A stretch of 64,000 nt of DNA from Sphingobacteriaceae bacterium. GTDB taxonomy: Bacteria; Bacteroidota; Bacteroidia; B-17B0; Aurantibacillaceae. Of the stretch, positions 50,812-62,240 are shown in pieces. How positions within the stretch are numbered: the stretch's first letter is position 1; the number at the start of each line of letters is the position of its first letter. The stretch is taken from NCBI GenBank assembly GCA_947480015.1, contig CANKBS010000020.1:1-64000 (forward strand). Reading direction: 5' to 3'. Position numbers and translations under genes: made by a program. Below the pieces are notes generated by a model. That model was not told the DNA's origin and did no database searches. It was given only the letters and a program-made list of their open reading frames with translations.

Positions 50812-53088
50812 TTAATTGATTGGCTGTGCCGAGAAATCAATCATGATTAAATCTTCTAAGGTATAACGTTTACCATCTACAAACGCTACAATCCATGAAT
50901 CGGCGGTACCTTTGCTTATCGCTTTCTGACGGTGTTTTTCAGCGTCTTTTAACGTAGTAAATTGTTTTTGAGTGAAACGAGTAATGCCATCCGGGTAACT
51001 TTCCGATTCTAATTTACCTAAAGATTGTAATTGCGCACCTTTAAAATTAGCCGGGTTTCTGTATGCACCCACCTGTACTTTAAATACCAAATTACCCGAA
51101 CAATAATTTCCGGCCAATTCCATTAACTGTTTGTACACTGCCGCATCGTTTAACGATTTACCTTTAACCCCACTTAAATCAGGCAGGGTAGGTTCACAAG
51201 GTGCATTTTTCGCTACCACTTCTTTTTCTTCCTTCACCACTATTTCTTTTACAGGAGCTTTAGTTTTTTCCTTCTTTGGTTCTACAACCGCTATAGGCTC
51301 TTCTTTAACAACTTCCATAACAGGTTCTACTTTTACCACTTCTTTCACAGGTTCTACTTTTGCCACCTCTTTCACCGGTTCTTCTTTTACAACAACAGGC
51401 TCCGGAACCACCGGTTTCACCACTTCTTTAGGCTTTACCTTCATAACCGTAACCACCGATTTTTTTGGATTTGGATTAGTGGCTAAATACACAGGCGTAT
51501 ATAAATAAAAGTCTTTGCTCTGCTCCATATACGAAGCTAAAGTCTCAATATCCACATCTTCTTCTACCGGATCAAATCCATCGGCAATAACTTTAATTCG
51601 GTAAACATTACCCGGACTAAGTGCCATTAAATATTTTCCGGTTTTATTATTACTGGTAAATGGACCAATGTTTTCTTTCTTAGCGGTTTTAATCACTTCA
51701 ATTTTCGCTCCAATTGGTTTTTCATCACCATATACGGTTCCTTTAATGAGGGCTACAATTGGCTTCTCACCTAAGATACCCGGGGTAACCATATAAATAT
51801 CTTGTTGACCAAAAGCACCTGCGCCATTTCGGTCACTACTAAAATACCCTTTATCCCCTTTCGAATTAATTACATAATACGAATCATCTTCTGTGGTATT
51901 CAAAGGAATACCCATGCTTTTTGGAGCGGTCCAGCCATTGTCTTCTTTAATAGAGAACATGATATCATATCCCCCAATACTTTGATGCCCTTTTGAACTG
52001 AAGAATAAGGTAATCCCATCGGGGTGAATAAAAGGCGCATCATCATCATAAGGTGTGTTAATGTTTGGTCCCAGGTTAACAGCCGGCCCCCAATCACCAT
52101 CTATATTTTCACTCACCCAAATATCCCTACCTCCTAAACCTTCAGGCCGTTCAGAAGCGAAGTATAAATATTTTCCATCAGCAGAAATGGAACAAGAACC
52201 TTCCCAATAATCAATGGTATTAATATTAGCATTTAAAGCTATTGGTGTTGAATAGTCATTGCCTACTAACTTACTCACCATAATATCACCCGGATTATTA
52301 TTATTACTTAAAAAGGTAAACAAGGTTTGACCACTTGGTGAAATAGCAATGGCAGCATCGTTACCGCTAGTATTTAAATTTTTCATCGGTACCGGTTTAT
52401 TCCATGTGGTGCCTGATGTATCGCGGGTACTGATAAATATATCCGATAAAAACACCCCGTTAACAGGGTCAGATTGAAGGGCGGTGTTTAATTTACCCCC
52501 CATACTTTTACTTCCAATGTAGGTGTATATCAATTCCGACTCATCGGCCGTTATAATAGGTACCCCTTCTAATTCATTGGTGTTTACAGGAGATCCGATA
52601 TTAGTAATCTCAGCATAAATTTTATTCTGCATCAGGTATTTCCCGTTCTCACAATTCTTAATGGTTAAGGCCACCTCATCCAGTAAAAACTTATCTTCTT
52701 TTTTGGTGCTTTTTGATAAAATCTCAACCAAAGGTGTTAAAGTCGCAATGCCCTCATCAAATTTATAGTTTCGGTGAAAGGCTTTCCCTAAATAGACTTC
52801 TACTTCTAGGGTTTTGTAGCGCTGTTTCATATCCTTAAAGATCTCGATGGCACGGTCTTTCTTATCCGCGTAATTTAAACAGCAGATCCCCAATTTAAAT
52901 TGGTAATCGATCTCTTTTGGATAACGTGAATGTAATTTGTCGAAAATTTCATAAGCCTTCACATATTGGTGTGAATTTAAAGCGTCATAACCCTGATCTT
53001 CCATAGTACTACGCGATTGGGCCTTTGAGAGACCTGCCATAAGTATAAATACAAATGCAACGAGGTAATAAGTGTTAAATTTGACCAT
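50812..53088 (-). CDS. TPR / PD40 beta-propeller protein with VEPVKEV linker repeats and SPOR-like C-terminus (paralog of 21321-23828)
   Basis: SADGKYLYFASERPEGLGGRDIW, DGITLFFSSKGHQSIGGYDIM; VFKVQVGAYRNPANF C-term. Confidence 0.87.
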   Translation of the reverse strand: MVKFNTYYLVAFVFILMAGLSKAQSRSTMEDQGYDALNSHQYVKAYEIFDKLHSRYPKEIDYQFKLGICCLNYADKKDRAIEIFKDMKQRYKTLEVEVYLGKAFHRNYKFDEGIATLTPLVEILSKSTKKEDKFLLDEVALTIKNCENGKYLMQNKIYAEITNIGSPVNTNELEGVPIITADESELIYTYIGSKSMGGKLNTALQSDPVNGVFLSDIFISTRDTSGTTWNKPVPMKNLNTSGNDAAIAISPSGQTLFTFLSNNNNPGDIMVSKLVGNDYSTPIALNANINTIDYWEGSCSISADGKYLYFASERPEGLGGRDIWVSENIDGDWGPAVNLGPNINTPYDDDAPFIHPDGITLFFSSKGHQSIGGYDIMFSIKEDNGWTAPKSMGIPLNTTEDDSYYVINSKGDKGYFSSDRNGAGAFGQQDIYMVTPGILGEKPIVALIKGTVYGDEKPIGAKIEVIKTAKKENIGPFTSNNKTGKYLMALSPGNVYRIKVIADGFDPVEEDVDIETLASYMEQSKDFYLYTPVYLATNPNPKKSVVTVMKVKPKEVVKPVVPEPVVVKEEPVKEVAKVEPVKEVVKVEPVMEVVKEEPIAVVEPKKEKTKAPVKEIVVKEEKEVVAKNAPCEPTLPDLSGVKGKSLNDAAVYKQLMELAGNYCSGNLVFKVQVGAYRNPANFKGAQLQSLGKLESESYPDGITRFTQKQFTTLKDAEKHRQKAISKGTADSWIVAFVDGKRYTLEDLIMIDFSAQPIN

Positions 53089-53514
53089 GTTTTTTTGTTT
53101 ATATTAATAAGTATAAAAATTGCAATTAAAGCCTTTGGTATTTTGATGGCCTTAACAAACTTATTAAGAGGGGGATGTTTAATTCCTAAAATTTAGATTT
53201 TTCGGGATTAAACTGGTTATTTAGTGAAACAATGGCAGACTTATTACTTTTAAAAACGATTTAACTACCTGGGTGCAAGGTTTTTGTTCAAAGCAAAGCC
53301 TCGGTTTTATACTAAATGGGCTAAACACGTGAATAAAATGAAACCGCTAAAAGTTTGGGTTTTGCGCCAGGGACACGAAAGGTTTAGCTCTTTTTGAGGC
53401 GCACTATAATTGAACGCCAACTCACACCAAAAAAAAGCCGAAGCCTTAGTGGAGCCTGCAGCGGCCAGCTCGGGCGCCCAAATAAAAAAATGGTGTCATC
53501 AAACTATTAAAAAA

Positions 53515-54117
53515 TTACCAGCTGCAGTTGCAGGGCGAACTAAAAAAGATGGTACAATCGGGCAACATGGCCGAAATGGCATCCTGGTGGTTTTGAGGAA
53601 TGAGAATATTTCGCAAATCCATCCACTTCAGGTTTTTTAGTTTAGACATGGTTTCAGGAAAATACTCCAAATTATTGCTCCACAAATCGGCCACTTCCAA
53701 GTTTTCGAGGTCCCCAAAACTATACGGTAAAACACTCACCTCGTTTTGATTGATGTTTAAGAATTTGAGGTTTTTTAATCCACCAATGTTTTTAGGAAGA
53801 AATTCCAAACCGGTTTTGCTGATGATGAGGTATTGTAAATTCACAAAAGTAACAATGGAATCGGGCAGTTCTTTAATATCGTTTTTACTCAAATCGAGGT
53901 ACTGTAAATTTTTAAATTTATAAACCACACTGGGAAAACCTTTGAATTTTTTTTTACGCAAACTTAACTTTATCACATCATCCGGATTTTTAAGCGCCTC
54001 TCCCAAATCGGTGTATTCCTGATAAGTAGCCAAGGTAATAGAGTCGAGCAGCGTGGTTTGAGCCCAACAAAAATTGCTCAGCCAGCTAAATAAAATAAGT
54101 ATTAAAATTCTTTTCAT
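53515..54117 (-). CDS. Leucine-rich repeat protein, secreted
   Basis: MKRILILILFSWLSNFCWAQ signal; LRR units LQYLDLSKNDIKELPDSI, LKFLNINQNEVSVLPYSF; start at 54117 overlaps the ribF stop. Confidence 0.85.
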   Translation of the reverse strand: MKRILILILFSWLSNFCWAQTTLLDSITLATYQEYTDLGEALKNPDDVIKLSLRKKKFKGFPSVVYKFKNLQYLDLSKNDIKELPDSIVTFVNLQYLIISKTGLEFLPKNIGGLKNLKFLNINQNEVSVLPYSFGDLENLEVADLWSNNLEYFPETMSKLKNLKWMDLRNILIPQNHQDAISAMLPDCTIFFSSPCNCSW

Positions 54118-55052
54118 GAATACTCGGGTCTTAATTGCAGACAAATTTCTTTGTCCTCATTAAGGGCCATTTTTAGTTCAGTTAAGTTAGAGAATTTTTT
54201 CTCGTCACGGATTCTTTTAAGAAAATTTAGTTTAATGGTCTTATTATAAATATCGGCAGTGAAATCAAAAATATGCACTTCCAATTTGATGGCCTCATCG
54301 GCATCGGTAGTAGGATTAAGCCCCACATTCATCATGCCAAAGTACGGAGCGCCATCAACCAACACTTCCACAAAATACACCCCTGTTTTAGGAATGATTT
54401 TTTCTTCACCCTCAGGTTTTACATTGGCCGTGGCATAACCCAGGGTTCGACCCAATTGTTTGCCTTTAACCACTAAACCATTTAAAAAAAAGCGGTGACC
54501 CAAATATTCATTTGCCAATTCAATTTGGCCCTCTTCCAATGCCTTGCGAATCTTGCTGCTGCTAATAGCAATGGTATCAATGTCTTTAGCGCTGATTTCT
54601 TCAACCGAAAAACCAAATTGTTTGGCGTAATTTTTGAGGGTATAAATATCGCCCCCACGGTTTTTACCAAACTTGTGATCGTAGCCTATTACGAGGTGTT
54701 TCACTTGTAATTCTTTGTGCAGCACTTCCTCTACATAAAACTGCGCGTCCATTTCAGAAAAAGCTTTGCTAAAGGGATATACCACGGCCACATCTACACC
54801 ATAGGTTTCAAATAATTCGAGTTTTTCATCGATGAGTGTGAGTAGTTTCAGGTCTTTTTGTTCGGGGAATAAAACCTTGCGGGGATGCGGTTCAAATGTA
54901 AGCACCACGGTTTTTAATCCCGTTTTTTGTTTTAATTCCTGTAAACGTTTCAAAATTTTTTGGTGCCCCACGTGCACCCCGTCGAAGGTGCCAATGGTAA
55001 CAATGGTGGGCGACTCTATTCTAAAATGTTCGGTGTTTTGGACAATCAGCAC
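54114..55052 (-). CDS. ribF: Bifunctional riboflavin kinase/FAD synthetase
   Basis: VTIGTFDGVHVGHQKILKRL; GYDHKFGKNRGGD; ISSSKIRKALEEG; GYATANVKPEGEEKIIPKTGVYFV. Confidence 0.94.
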   Translation of the reverse strand: MLIVQNTEHFRIESPTIVTIGTFDGVHVGHQKILKRLQELKQKTGLKTVVLTFEPHPRKVLFPEQKDLKLLTLIDEKLELFETYGVDVAVVYPFSKAFSEMDAQFYVEEVLHKELQVKHLVIGYDHKFGKNRGGDIYTLKNYAKQFGFSVEEISAKDIDTIAISSSKIRKALEEGQIELANEYLGHRFFLNGLVVKGKQLGRTLGYATANVKPEGEEKIIPKTGVYFVEVLVDGAPYFGMMNVGLNPTTDADEAIKLEVHIFDFTADIYNKTIKLNFLKRIRDEKKFSNLTELKMALNEDKEICLQLRPEYS

Positions 55053-55190
55053 AAAACAAAAGTAAGTTTAATTTAATTAATTCGGAGTTTTTGCCGCCTT
55101 AAACTTTTTTAATAAAAAGTGACCTTTCAAAACTGTTAAAAACCCCTTAATAAATAGCATTTTTTTGTTGATAGAATAAGATTAAAATAC

Positions 55191-55198
55191 TACCTTTG
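55191..55198 (+). promoter_or_regulatory. Bacteroidota -7 promoter box for atpD
   Basis: TACCTTTG, with TTGTTG upstream. Confidence 0.6.
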
Positions 55199-55207
55199 CG
55201 CTCGTAA

Positions 55208-56740
<1,533 letters not shown>

Positions 56741-56815
56741 AGAACCAAGAACCAAGAACCAAGAACCAAGAGCCAAGAACCAAGAGCCAAGATTCAAGAG
56801 CCAAGATTCAGGAGC
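56741..56815. repeat. Heptameric tandem array (ARCCAAG) between atpD and atpC
   Basis: AACCAAG x4, AGCCAAG, AACCAAG, AGCCAAG, ATTCAAG, AGCCAAG, ATTCAGG. Confidence 0.95.
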
Positions 56816-56856
56816 ATTTATCTTGAATTTTCTTCTTACTCTAAAAAACAATTGAT

Positions 56857-57093
56857 ATGAAATTAGAAATTATCACCCCTGATACAAAACTCTACGAAGG
56901 TACTGTGAAGTCAGCCATTTTTCCCGGTAATGAAGGGAGTTTTGGTGTACTCGACGAACATGCTCCAATGATTGCCACGCTTAAAGCAGGTAAAGTAGTG
57001 CTTATAGAAGAAAACAACAGCAAGGTTGAATTTGAGGTAAAAGGCGGGGTGGTTGAGGTTCTTCACAACAAAGTAATTGTATTGGCCGAATAA
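56857..57093 (+). CDS. atpC: F1F0 ATP synthase subunit epsilon
   Basis: MKLEIITPDTKLYEGTVKSAIFPGNEGSFGVLDEHAPMIATLKAGKV; 78 aa, beta-sandwich domain only. Confidence 0.92.
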   Translation: MKLEIITPDTKLYEGTVKSAIFPGNEGSFGVLDEHAPMIATLKAGKVVLIEENNSKVEFEVKGGVVEVLHNKVIVLAE

Positions 57094-57123
57094 AAGCTGT
57101 TCAAATTATTAATTCAAAAAAAA

Positions 57124-57150
57124 TCCTGGTTTTATACCGGGTTTTTTTTT
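57124..57150 (+). terminator. Terminator after atpC
   Basis: CCTGGT-TTTAT-ACCGGG then T9. Confidence 0.75.
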
Positions 57151-57200
57151 GCCCCTATTTCGACGCATGTCTAGAAAACACTTGTGTAATCCAGAAAAGC

Positions 57201-57509
57201 ATGAGCACTAAAGCCGACATTTCGGTTATTAGTTCCAAATCCGAACACGCGCTGGTGTTTCCAAATCCGGTAAACGATAAAGCTACCATCGCTTTTTCGG
57301 CGGGTGATCATAAAAAAGCAAAAATTGACTTAGTTTCCTTAATGGGTCAAAACTTTGCCAGCATTGAAACAGAGGTGAAATCAGCCGGTGATTATGAGGA
57401 AACTATCGACTTTAAAGCCATGAATTTAGAGAGGCGTATTTATTTTATAAACACCACCATTGGTGATCATTCACAAAAACAAAAAGTTGTTTATACAAAA
57501 GCCAATTAG
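57201..57509 (+). CDS. Stand-alone T9SS-type C-terminal sorting domain (102 aa, no signal peptide)
   Basis: LVFPNPVNDKATIAFSAGDHKKAKIDLVSLMGQNFASIE...RRIYFINTTIGDHSQKQKVVYTKAN. Confidence 0.7.
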   Translation: MSTKADISVISSKSEHALVFPNPVNDKATIAFSAGDHKKAKIDLVSLMGQNFASIETEVKSAGDYEETIDFKAMNLERRIYFINTTIGDHSQKQKVVYTKAN

Positions 57510-57525
57510 TCATTTTATTAATTTT

Positions 57526-57560
57526 AAAATGGTCGCACCATAAAGGCGGCCATTTTTTTT
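57526..57560 (+). terminator. Rho-independent terminator
   Basis: AAAATGGTCGC/GCGGCCATTTT stem then T tract. Confidence 0.82.
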
Positions 57561-57627
57561 GGGAAAGCATAACACTGCTAAAACTGAAAATAGAAAAGGA
57601 TTAATTAAATTAGTAAAAAATTAATTC

Positions 57628-58686
57628 GTGGAGACAACTAAAAAAACCAAAATATCGCAGCAGGTATTTCTATTAGGCTTGTTAAATGCAGTGATATGTG
57701 TAACCTGTTTTTTGCTTTTGAATTCCTTTGGGGGATTTAAAACCGATTTAGCTTACCTTCTCCTGTCAACCTTTGCCTGCTTCATTACCGGCTTTCTTAT
57801 TCTTTATTATTTTTATTATGTGGTAGTAACCCGTAACGTTAATGCCTTATCTGATAAAATAAAAAAACGTTTTTTAAATAATGAAATCCCACAGCGTATT
57901 AATCAATTGGAAGAAGAAGATGGAATTGATATACTGGAAGGTAAAGTTGACTTTTTAATTGAAACGCGAGAAAAAGAAGTGATCCATTTTGAAAATTTAG
58001 ATAGCTATCGCAAAGAATACCTGGGTAATGTGTCGCATGAATTAAAAACACCGGTATTTAATATTCAAGGTTATGTAGATACCTTGTTAAACGGTGGCTT
58101 GGAGGATGATACCATCAATGTGGATTATTTAAAACGCGCCGAAAAAAGTATCGATCGACTCATCAATATTATTGATGATTTGGAAACCATTACCCAGTTA
58201 GAAAGTGGTGGCTTACACCTCGATCCGGATGTGTTTGATCTGGCCAATTTAAGCAAGGATGTATACGGTTCACTCGAATTAAATGCTGCTAAACGTAACA
58301 TTAAACTTGAATTGGCGCGAAAGTACGATAAACCAATTTTGGTAAAGGCCGATAAATTCAGAATCAGACAGGTGATGGTGAATTTAATTACCAACAGCAT
58401 TAAATACGGAAAAGACAATGGCACCACCCTTGTATCATTAAGTTTTTTAAACGATGATGTAGTGGTTGAAATTAGCGATAACGGTGATGGTATTGACGAA
58501 AAACATTTGCCTCGTATTTTTGAACGTTTTTACCGCATCGATAAAGGCAGAAGCCGAGAGCAAGGGGGTACCGGTTTGGGATTGGCCATTGTAAAACACA
58601 TCATCGAAGCGCATGGTAAATCAATAAAAGTAGAAAGCAGTATTGGAAAAGGAACCACCTTTACTTTTTCATTGGCTGCGGCCTAG
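57628..58686 (+). CDS. Sensor histidine kinase (PhoR-like)
   Basis: Two TM segments; H-box YLGNVSHELKTPVFNIQGYVDTLL; NLITNSIKYG; GDGIDEKHLPRIFERFYRIDKGRSREQGGTGLGLAIVKHI; GTG start. Confidence 0.95.
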   Translation: METTKKTKISQQVFLLGLLNAVICVTCFLLLNSFGGFKTDLAYLLLSTFACFITGFLILYYFYYVVVTRNVNALSDKIKKRFLNNEIPQRINQLEEEDGIDILEGKVDFLIETREKEVIHFENLDSYRKEYLGNVSHELKTPVFNIQGYVDTLLNGGLEDDTINVDYLKRAEKSIDRLINIIDDLETITQLESGGLHLDPDVFDLANLSKDVYGSLELNAAKRNIKLELARKYDKPILVKADKFRIRQVMVNLITNSIKYGKDNGTTLVSLSFLNDDVVVEISDNGDGIDEKHLPRIFERFYRIDKGRSREQGGTGLGLAIVKHIIEAHGKSIKVESSIGKGTTFTFSLAAA

Positions 58687-58809
58687 TGAGCCAAAAAAAG
58701 GTTTTTTTAGGATAAAAAGGCTCTAAAAGGCATAAAACAAGCAATTTTTAAAAACTTTTAATTGCTAAACTTACCTATTATTACTAAAATTGCAAAAACT
58801 TTAACAACA

Positions 58810-59157
58810 ATGGCTGAAATTCACATTACCGATATCGAATATATAGAAATTAACTCTCAAAGTGGTCTGGATTTTAAATACAAACCCGAAATTCCTAAGT
58901 TAAAAGTGGTTGGCACTTTATTACTTTCTGAAAGCGAAGAGGAAGAAAGTGGTGTGTTATTCTTAACACAAAAACAATTAAACCAAGTGTTGGCGGGTAA
59001 GGATATCGATTTAAAATTACAAGACGACCGTTGGTTATTAGGAAAACCCTTAACCAAAGAACAGGTTAAAAAAGTAGGATTAGTGGATGTTGATGCTGAA
59101 TACATGGGCACTGCCGGCGACATCAAATGTTTTGAAGCTGTAAAAATTTCCGAATAA
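58810..59157 (+). CDS. Hypothetical protein
   Basis: MAEIHITDIEYIEINSQSG...; ATG at 58810 preferred over 58762. Confidence 0.7.
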   Translation: MAEIHITDIEYIEINSQSGLDFKYKPEIPKLKVVGTLLLSESEEEESGVLFLTQKQLNQVLAGKDIDLKLQDDRWLLGKPLTKEQVKKVGLVDVDAEYMGTAGDIKCFEAVKISE

Positions 59158-59179
59158 TTTTCTTTTCGTAGTTAACATC

Positions 59180-59208
59180 GGCTGAACGTAAAACCTTCAG
59201 CCTTTTTT
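59180..59208 (+). terminator. Rho-independent terminator
   Basis: GGCTGAA-CGTAAAACC-TTCAGCC then T6. Confidence 0.8.
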
Positions 59209-59220
59209 ATTTGTTGCCTG

Positions 59221-59904
59221 CTACCAATAGCAAGGACCATATTGTTTGGTGATTGCCGATTTAGGAAACAACTCATAAAACAACTGATCGAACCAAAATA
59301 AGGCTTTAAAACTTAATGAGGGTGAACTCAATTGAACATAGGTTTTGTTGGCGTTCTGCAGGGCAAACCGGTAAGCCACATCGGCACCGGCACCCATCCA
59401 CCTAAGTACTTTAAACTGCATGGTTATGCCGGGCTCATAAAACACAACGGGGTATTTTTTTTCTTCAACACCAAAAGCATATACCCTGTTTTGTTGATGC
59501 CATACAGAACCCATACCCAACTGAATTGGCACACTCAGTTGCCAGCGCTTGGTTTTATAAAAAACAAAATCGGCATAAAAACACAGGTACATAAATTTTA
59601 AATATTTTTTTACGGTGTCAATTTTCCCAAATTCATTTTGAGGATAAAAACGCTTACTCACCGGAGTCTTAAGCCAACTCACACCAAAACCTAATTTTAA
59701 TTTACGCTGAAATGCCAATCCTAAGCGCACCCCGTTAACACTGGTGAGTTCATGGTCAATAAAACTGTTGCGTGATTCAAGTCGGGTATCGATGCTGTAT
59801 TTTTTTTTAAAGAGCGTCCGCAGCGAATCTACAAGTTGTGTTTCACCCTCGTAAGAAAGTAGAAAGATAAAGCATATAAAAAGTAGTTTTCGCAACATAA
59901 ACAA
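59221..59904 (-). CDS. Hypothetical secreted/outer-membrane protein
   Basis: Signal peptide MLRKLLFICFIFLLSYEGETQ; alternating strand pattern. Confidence 0.65.
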   Translation of the reverse strand: MFMLRKLLFICFIFLLSYEGETQLVDSLRTLFKKKYSIDTRLESRNSFIDHELTSVNGVRLGLAFQRKLKLGFGVSWLKTPVSKRFYPQNEFGKIDTVKKYLKFMYLCFYADFVFYKTKRWQLSVPIQLGMGSVWHQQNRVYAFGVEEKKYPVVFYEPGITMQFKVLRWMGAGADVAYRFALQNANKTYVQLSSPSLSFKALFWFDQLFYELFPKSAITKQYGPCYW

Positions 59905-59971
59905 AATTACGTTTATAAAGTTTTTATTCTTTTTCCTTTATTCAATTGTTTCAACAATCTACTTGTAGTAA

Positions 59972-60066
59972 ATTTAACCCTAATCAGAATTGAATAATTC
60001 AATTCTGCGATTAGTGTTTGCAAGAATTTCATTGTTTTGTCGCAAAGAAATCCTCACAAGCAGTAA
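59972..60066 (+). repeat. Copy B of dispersed two-hairpin repeat, abutting the recG start
   Basis: TTTAACCCTAATCAGAATTGAATAATTCAATTCTGCGATTAGTGTTTGCAAGAATTTC...GAAATCCTCACAAGCAGTAA; aligns with the reverse complement of 24018-24117. Confidence 0.8.
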
Positions 60067-62181
60067 ATGCCGATTAAAAATGGAATGTTAGACACGCCGA
60101 TTGAATATTTAAAGGGAATTGGTCCGCTAAGGGCAGAGGTGCTTAAGAAAGAACTTGGTATTTTTTTGTACCGAGATCTGCTGAGTTATTACCCTTTTCG
60201 TTATGTTGATCGTAGTAAATTCATAAGTATTCGTGAAGTAAAGGATGACTTGCCAGGCGTGCAGTTGCGTGGCTTTATAGAAAGCATGGAAGTGGTTGGT
60301 CAAAAACAAGCCAAACGCTTGGTGGTGATTTTTAGAGACAAGTCTGGCAGTATTGAATTAGTATGGTTTAAAGGATATAACTGGATGGCCCAAAAATTAC
60401 AATTGGGTGTTGAGTACATTGTTTATGGTAAGGCCAGCGCTTTTAATGGAAAATTTAATCTCGCTCATCCCGATATAGAAGAGGTAACGGAGCAGAGTTT
60501 GAGTCACCAATCGGCTTTTCAATCGGTTTATAATTCAAGCGAAAAACTCAAGTTTAAAGGCTTGGATAGTGAAGGCATCCGACGATCAATGAGAGCCTTG
60601 GTTTCGCAATTACAACTGGGGCACATCACTGAAACGCTGAGCGAGGAAGTCCTGCAGGATCATCAGCTCATTTCTAACTACGAAGCTTTAAAGTACATTC
60701 ATTTCCCTGAAAATCCTGAACAGTTGAGACGTGCTGAGTTTCGGATAAAGTTTGAAGAACTTTTTTACATACAGTTGAGGCTTTTAAGACTCAATAAAGT
60801 GCGCGCACATACGGTAAAAGGGTTCGTTTTTCCGAGGGTTGGAGAGCAGTTCAATGTTTTTTTTAACAAGCATTTACCTTTTCAGTTAACCAATGCTCAG
60901 AAACGGGTGTTAAAGGAAATTCGAATGGATATGGGCAGCGGCCGACAAATGAATCGCTTGTTACAAGGTGATGTTGGCAGTGGTAAAACCATGGTGGCTT
61001 TGATGAGTATGTTATTGGCTATTGATAATGATTTTCAAGCTTGCTTGATGGCGCCAACCGAAATTCTTGCACAACAGCATTTTGCCACCTTTAACGAATT
61101 ACTCGCTGCCATGCCCATCGAAATGGCTCTGTTAACCGGTTCTTCCAAAACAAAAGAACGGCGTGTTATCTATGCTAAATTATTAAATGGTGACATAAAA
61201 ATACTTATTGGTACGCATGCCTTAATAGAAGATATTGTGAAATTTAAAAACATTGGCCTGGTGGTTATCGACGAGCAGCATCGTTTTGGGGTGGCTCAAC
61301 GGGCAAAGTTGCGAAGTAAAAATACCCATCCGCCGCATATGCTCATTATGACCGCAACCCCAATACCACGCACCTTGGCCATGACCTTTTACGGCGATTT
61401 GGATACCAGTATTATTGATGAATTGCCACCGGGACGAAAGGCTATAAAAACAGTGCATTACAAAGATTCAAAGCGTTTACGCGTGAATGGATTCATGAAA
61501 GAACAAATTGCTTTAGGTCGCCAAGTGTATATTGTTTATCCACTCATACAAGAAAGTGAGAAAATGGATTATCAAAATTTACAACAGGGTTATGATAATT
61601 TGGTTTTAGAATTCCCGCCACCGAACTATCAAATCAGCATTGTTCATGGTAAATTACCCAACGATAAAAAAGATTTTGAGATGCAGCGTTTTATAAAAGG
61701 TGAAACACAAATCATGGTAGCCACAACAGTTATTGAGGTAGGCGTAAATATTCCCAATGCCTCAGTAATGATTATTGAAAGTGCCGAGCGTTTCGGCTTA
61801 TCACAGCTTCATCAGTTACGCGGAAGAGTAGGGCGTGGAGCCGAACAAAGTTATTGTATTTTAATGACCGGTTATAAATTAGGAGCCGACAGTCGGTTAC
61901 GCATGGAGACCATGGAGCGCAGTAACGATGGTTTTGAGATCAGTGAGGTGGATCTAAAATTACGCGGTCCGGGTGATATTGAAGGCACACAACAAAGTGG
62001 GGTCATGGACTTAAAACTGGCCAATCTGGCTCAAGATGGACAAATACTGCAACTGGCCCGCCAAAGCGCTCAGACTTTATTAGATGAAGATGAAAACTTA
62101 ACCTTAGAAAAAAACAAGGTATATGAGCGGCAACTGTCGGCCATGCAGGAAAGCAGAAAGAATTGGAGTAAGATAGGGTAG
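60067..62181 (+). CDS. recG: ATP-dependent DNA helicase RecG
   Basis: RLLQGDVGSGKTMVALMSM, VVIDEQHRFGVAQR, MTATPIPRTLAMTFYGDLD, QLRGRVGRGAEQSYC. Confidence 0.97.
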   Translation: MPIKNGMLDTPIEYLKGIGPLRAEVLKKELGIFLYRDLLSYYPFRYVDRSKFISIREVKDDLPGVQLRGFIESMEVVGQKQAKRLVVIFRDKSGSIELVWFKGYNWMAQKLQLGVEYIVYGKASAFNGKFNLAHPDIEEVTEQSLSHQSAFQSVYNSSEKLKFKGLDSEGIRRSMRALVSQLQLGHITETLSEEVLQDHQLISNYEALKYIHFPENPEQLRRAEFRIKFEELFYIQLRLLRLNKVRAHTVKGFVFPRVGEQFNVFFNKHLPFQLTNAQKRVLKEIRMDMGSGRQMNRLLQGDVGSGKTMVALMSMLLAIDNDFQACLMAPTEILAQQHFATFNELLAAMPIEMALLTGSSKTKERRVIYAKLLNGDIKILIGTHALIEDIVKFKNIGLVVIDEQHRFGVAQRAKLRSKNTHPPHMLIMTATPIPRTLAMTFYGDLDTSIIDELPPGRKAIKTVHYKDSKRLRVNGFMKEQIALGRQVYIVYPLIQESEKMDYQNLQQGYDNLVLEFPPPNYQISIVHGKLPNDKKDFEMQRFIKGETQIMVATTVIEVGVNIPNASVMIIESAERFGLSQLHQLRGRVGRGAEQSYCILMTGYKLGADSRLRMETMERSNDGFEISEVDLKLRGPGDIEGTQQSGVMDLKLANLAQDGQILQLARQSAQTLLDEDENLTLEKNKVYERQLSAMQESRKNWSKIG

Positions 62182-62240
62182 GTTTTAGTGTTTAGGTTTT
62201 AGTTTTAAGCACAAAGTTTTAGTACTTAGTTTTTGGGATA
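62179..62240. repeat. Short degenerate heptamer array after recG
   Basis: GTTTTAG TGTTTAG GTTTTAG TTTTAAG CACAAAG TTTTAGT ACTTAGT. Confidence 0.7.

Noticed and set aside
53410-53640. 76-aa plus-strand ORF
   Set aside because: Overlaps the 3' end of the LRR gene on the other strand and lacks recognisable features.
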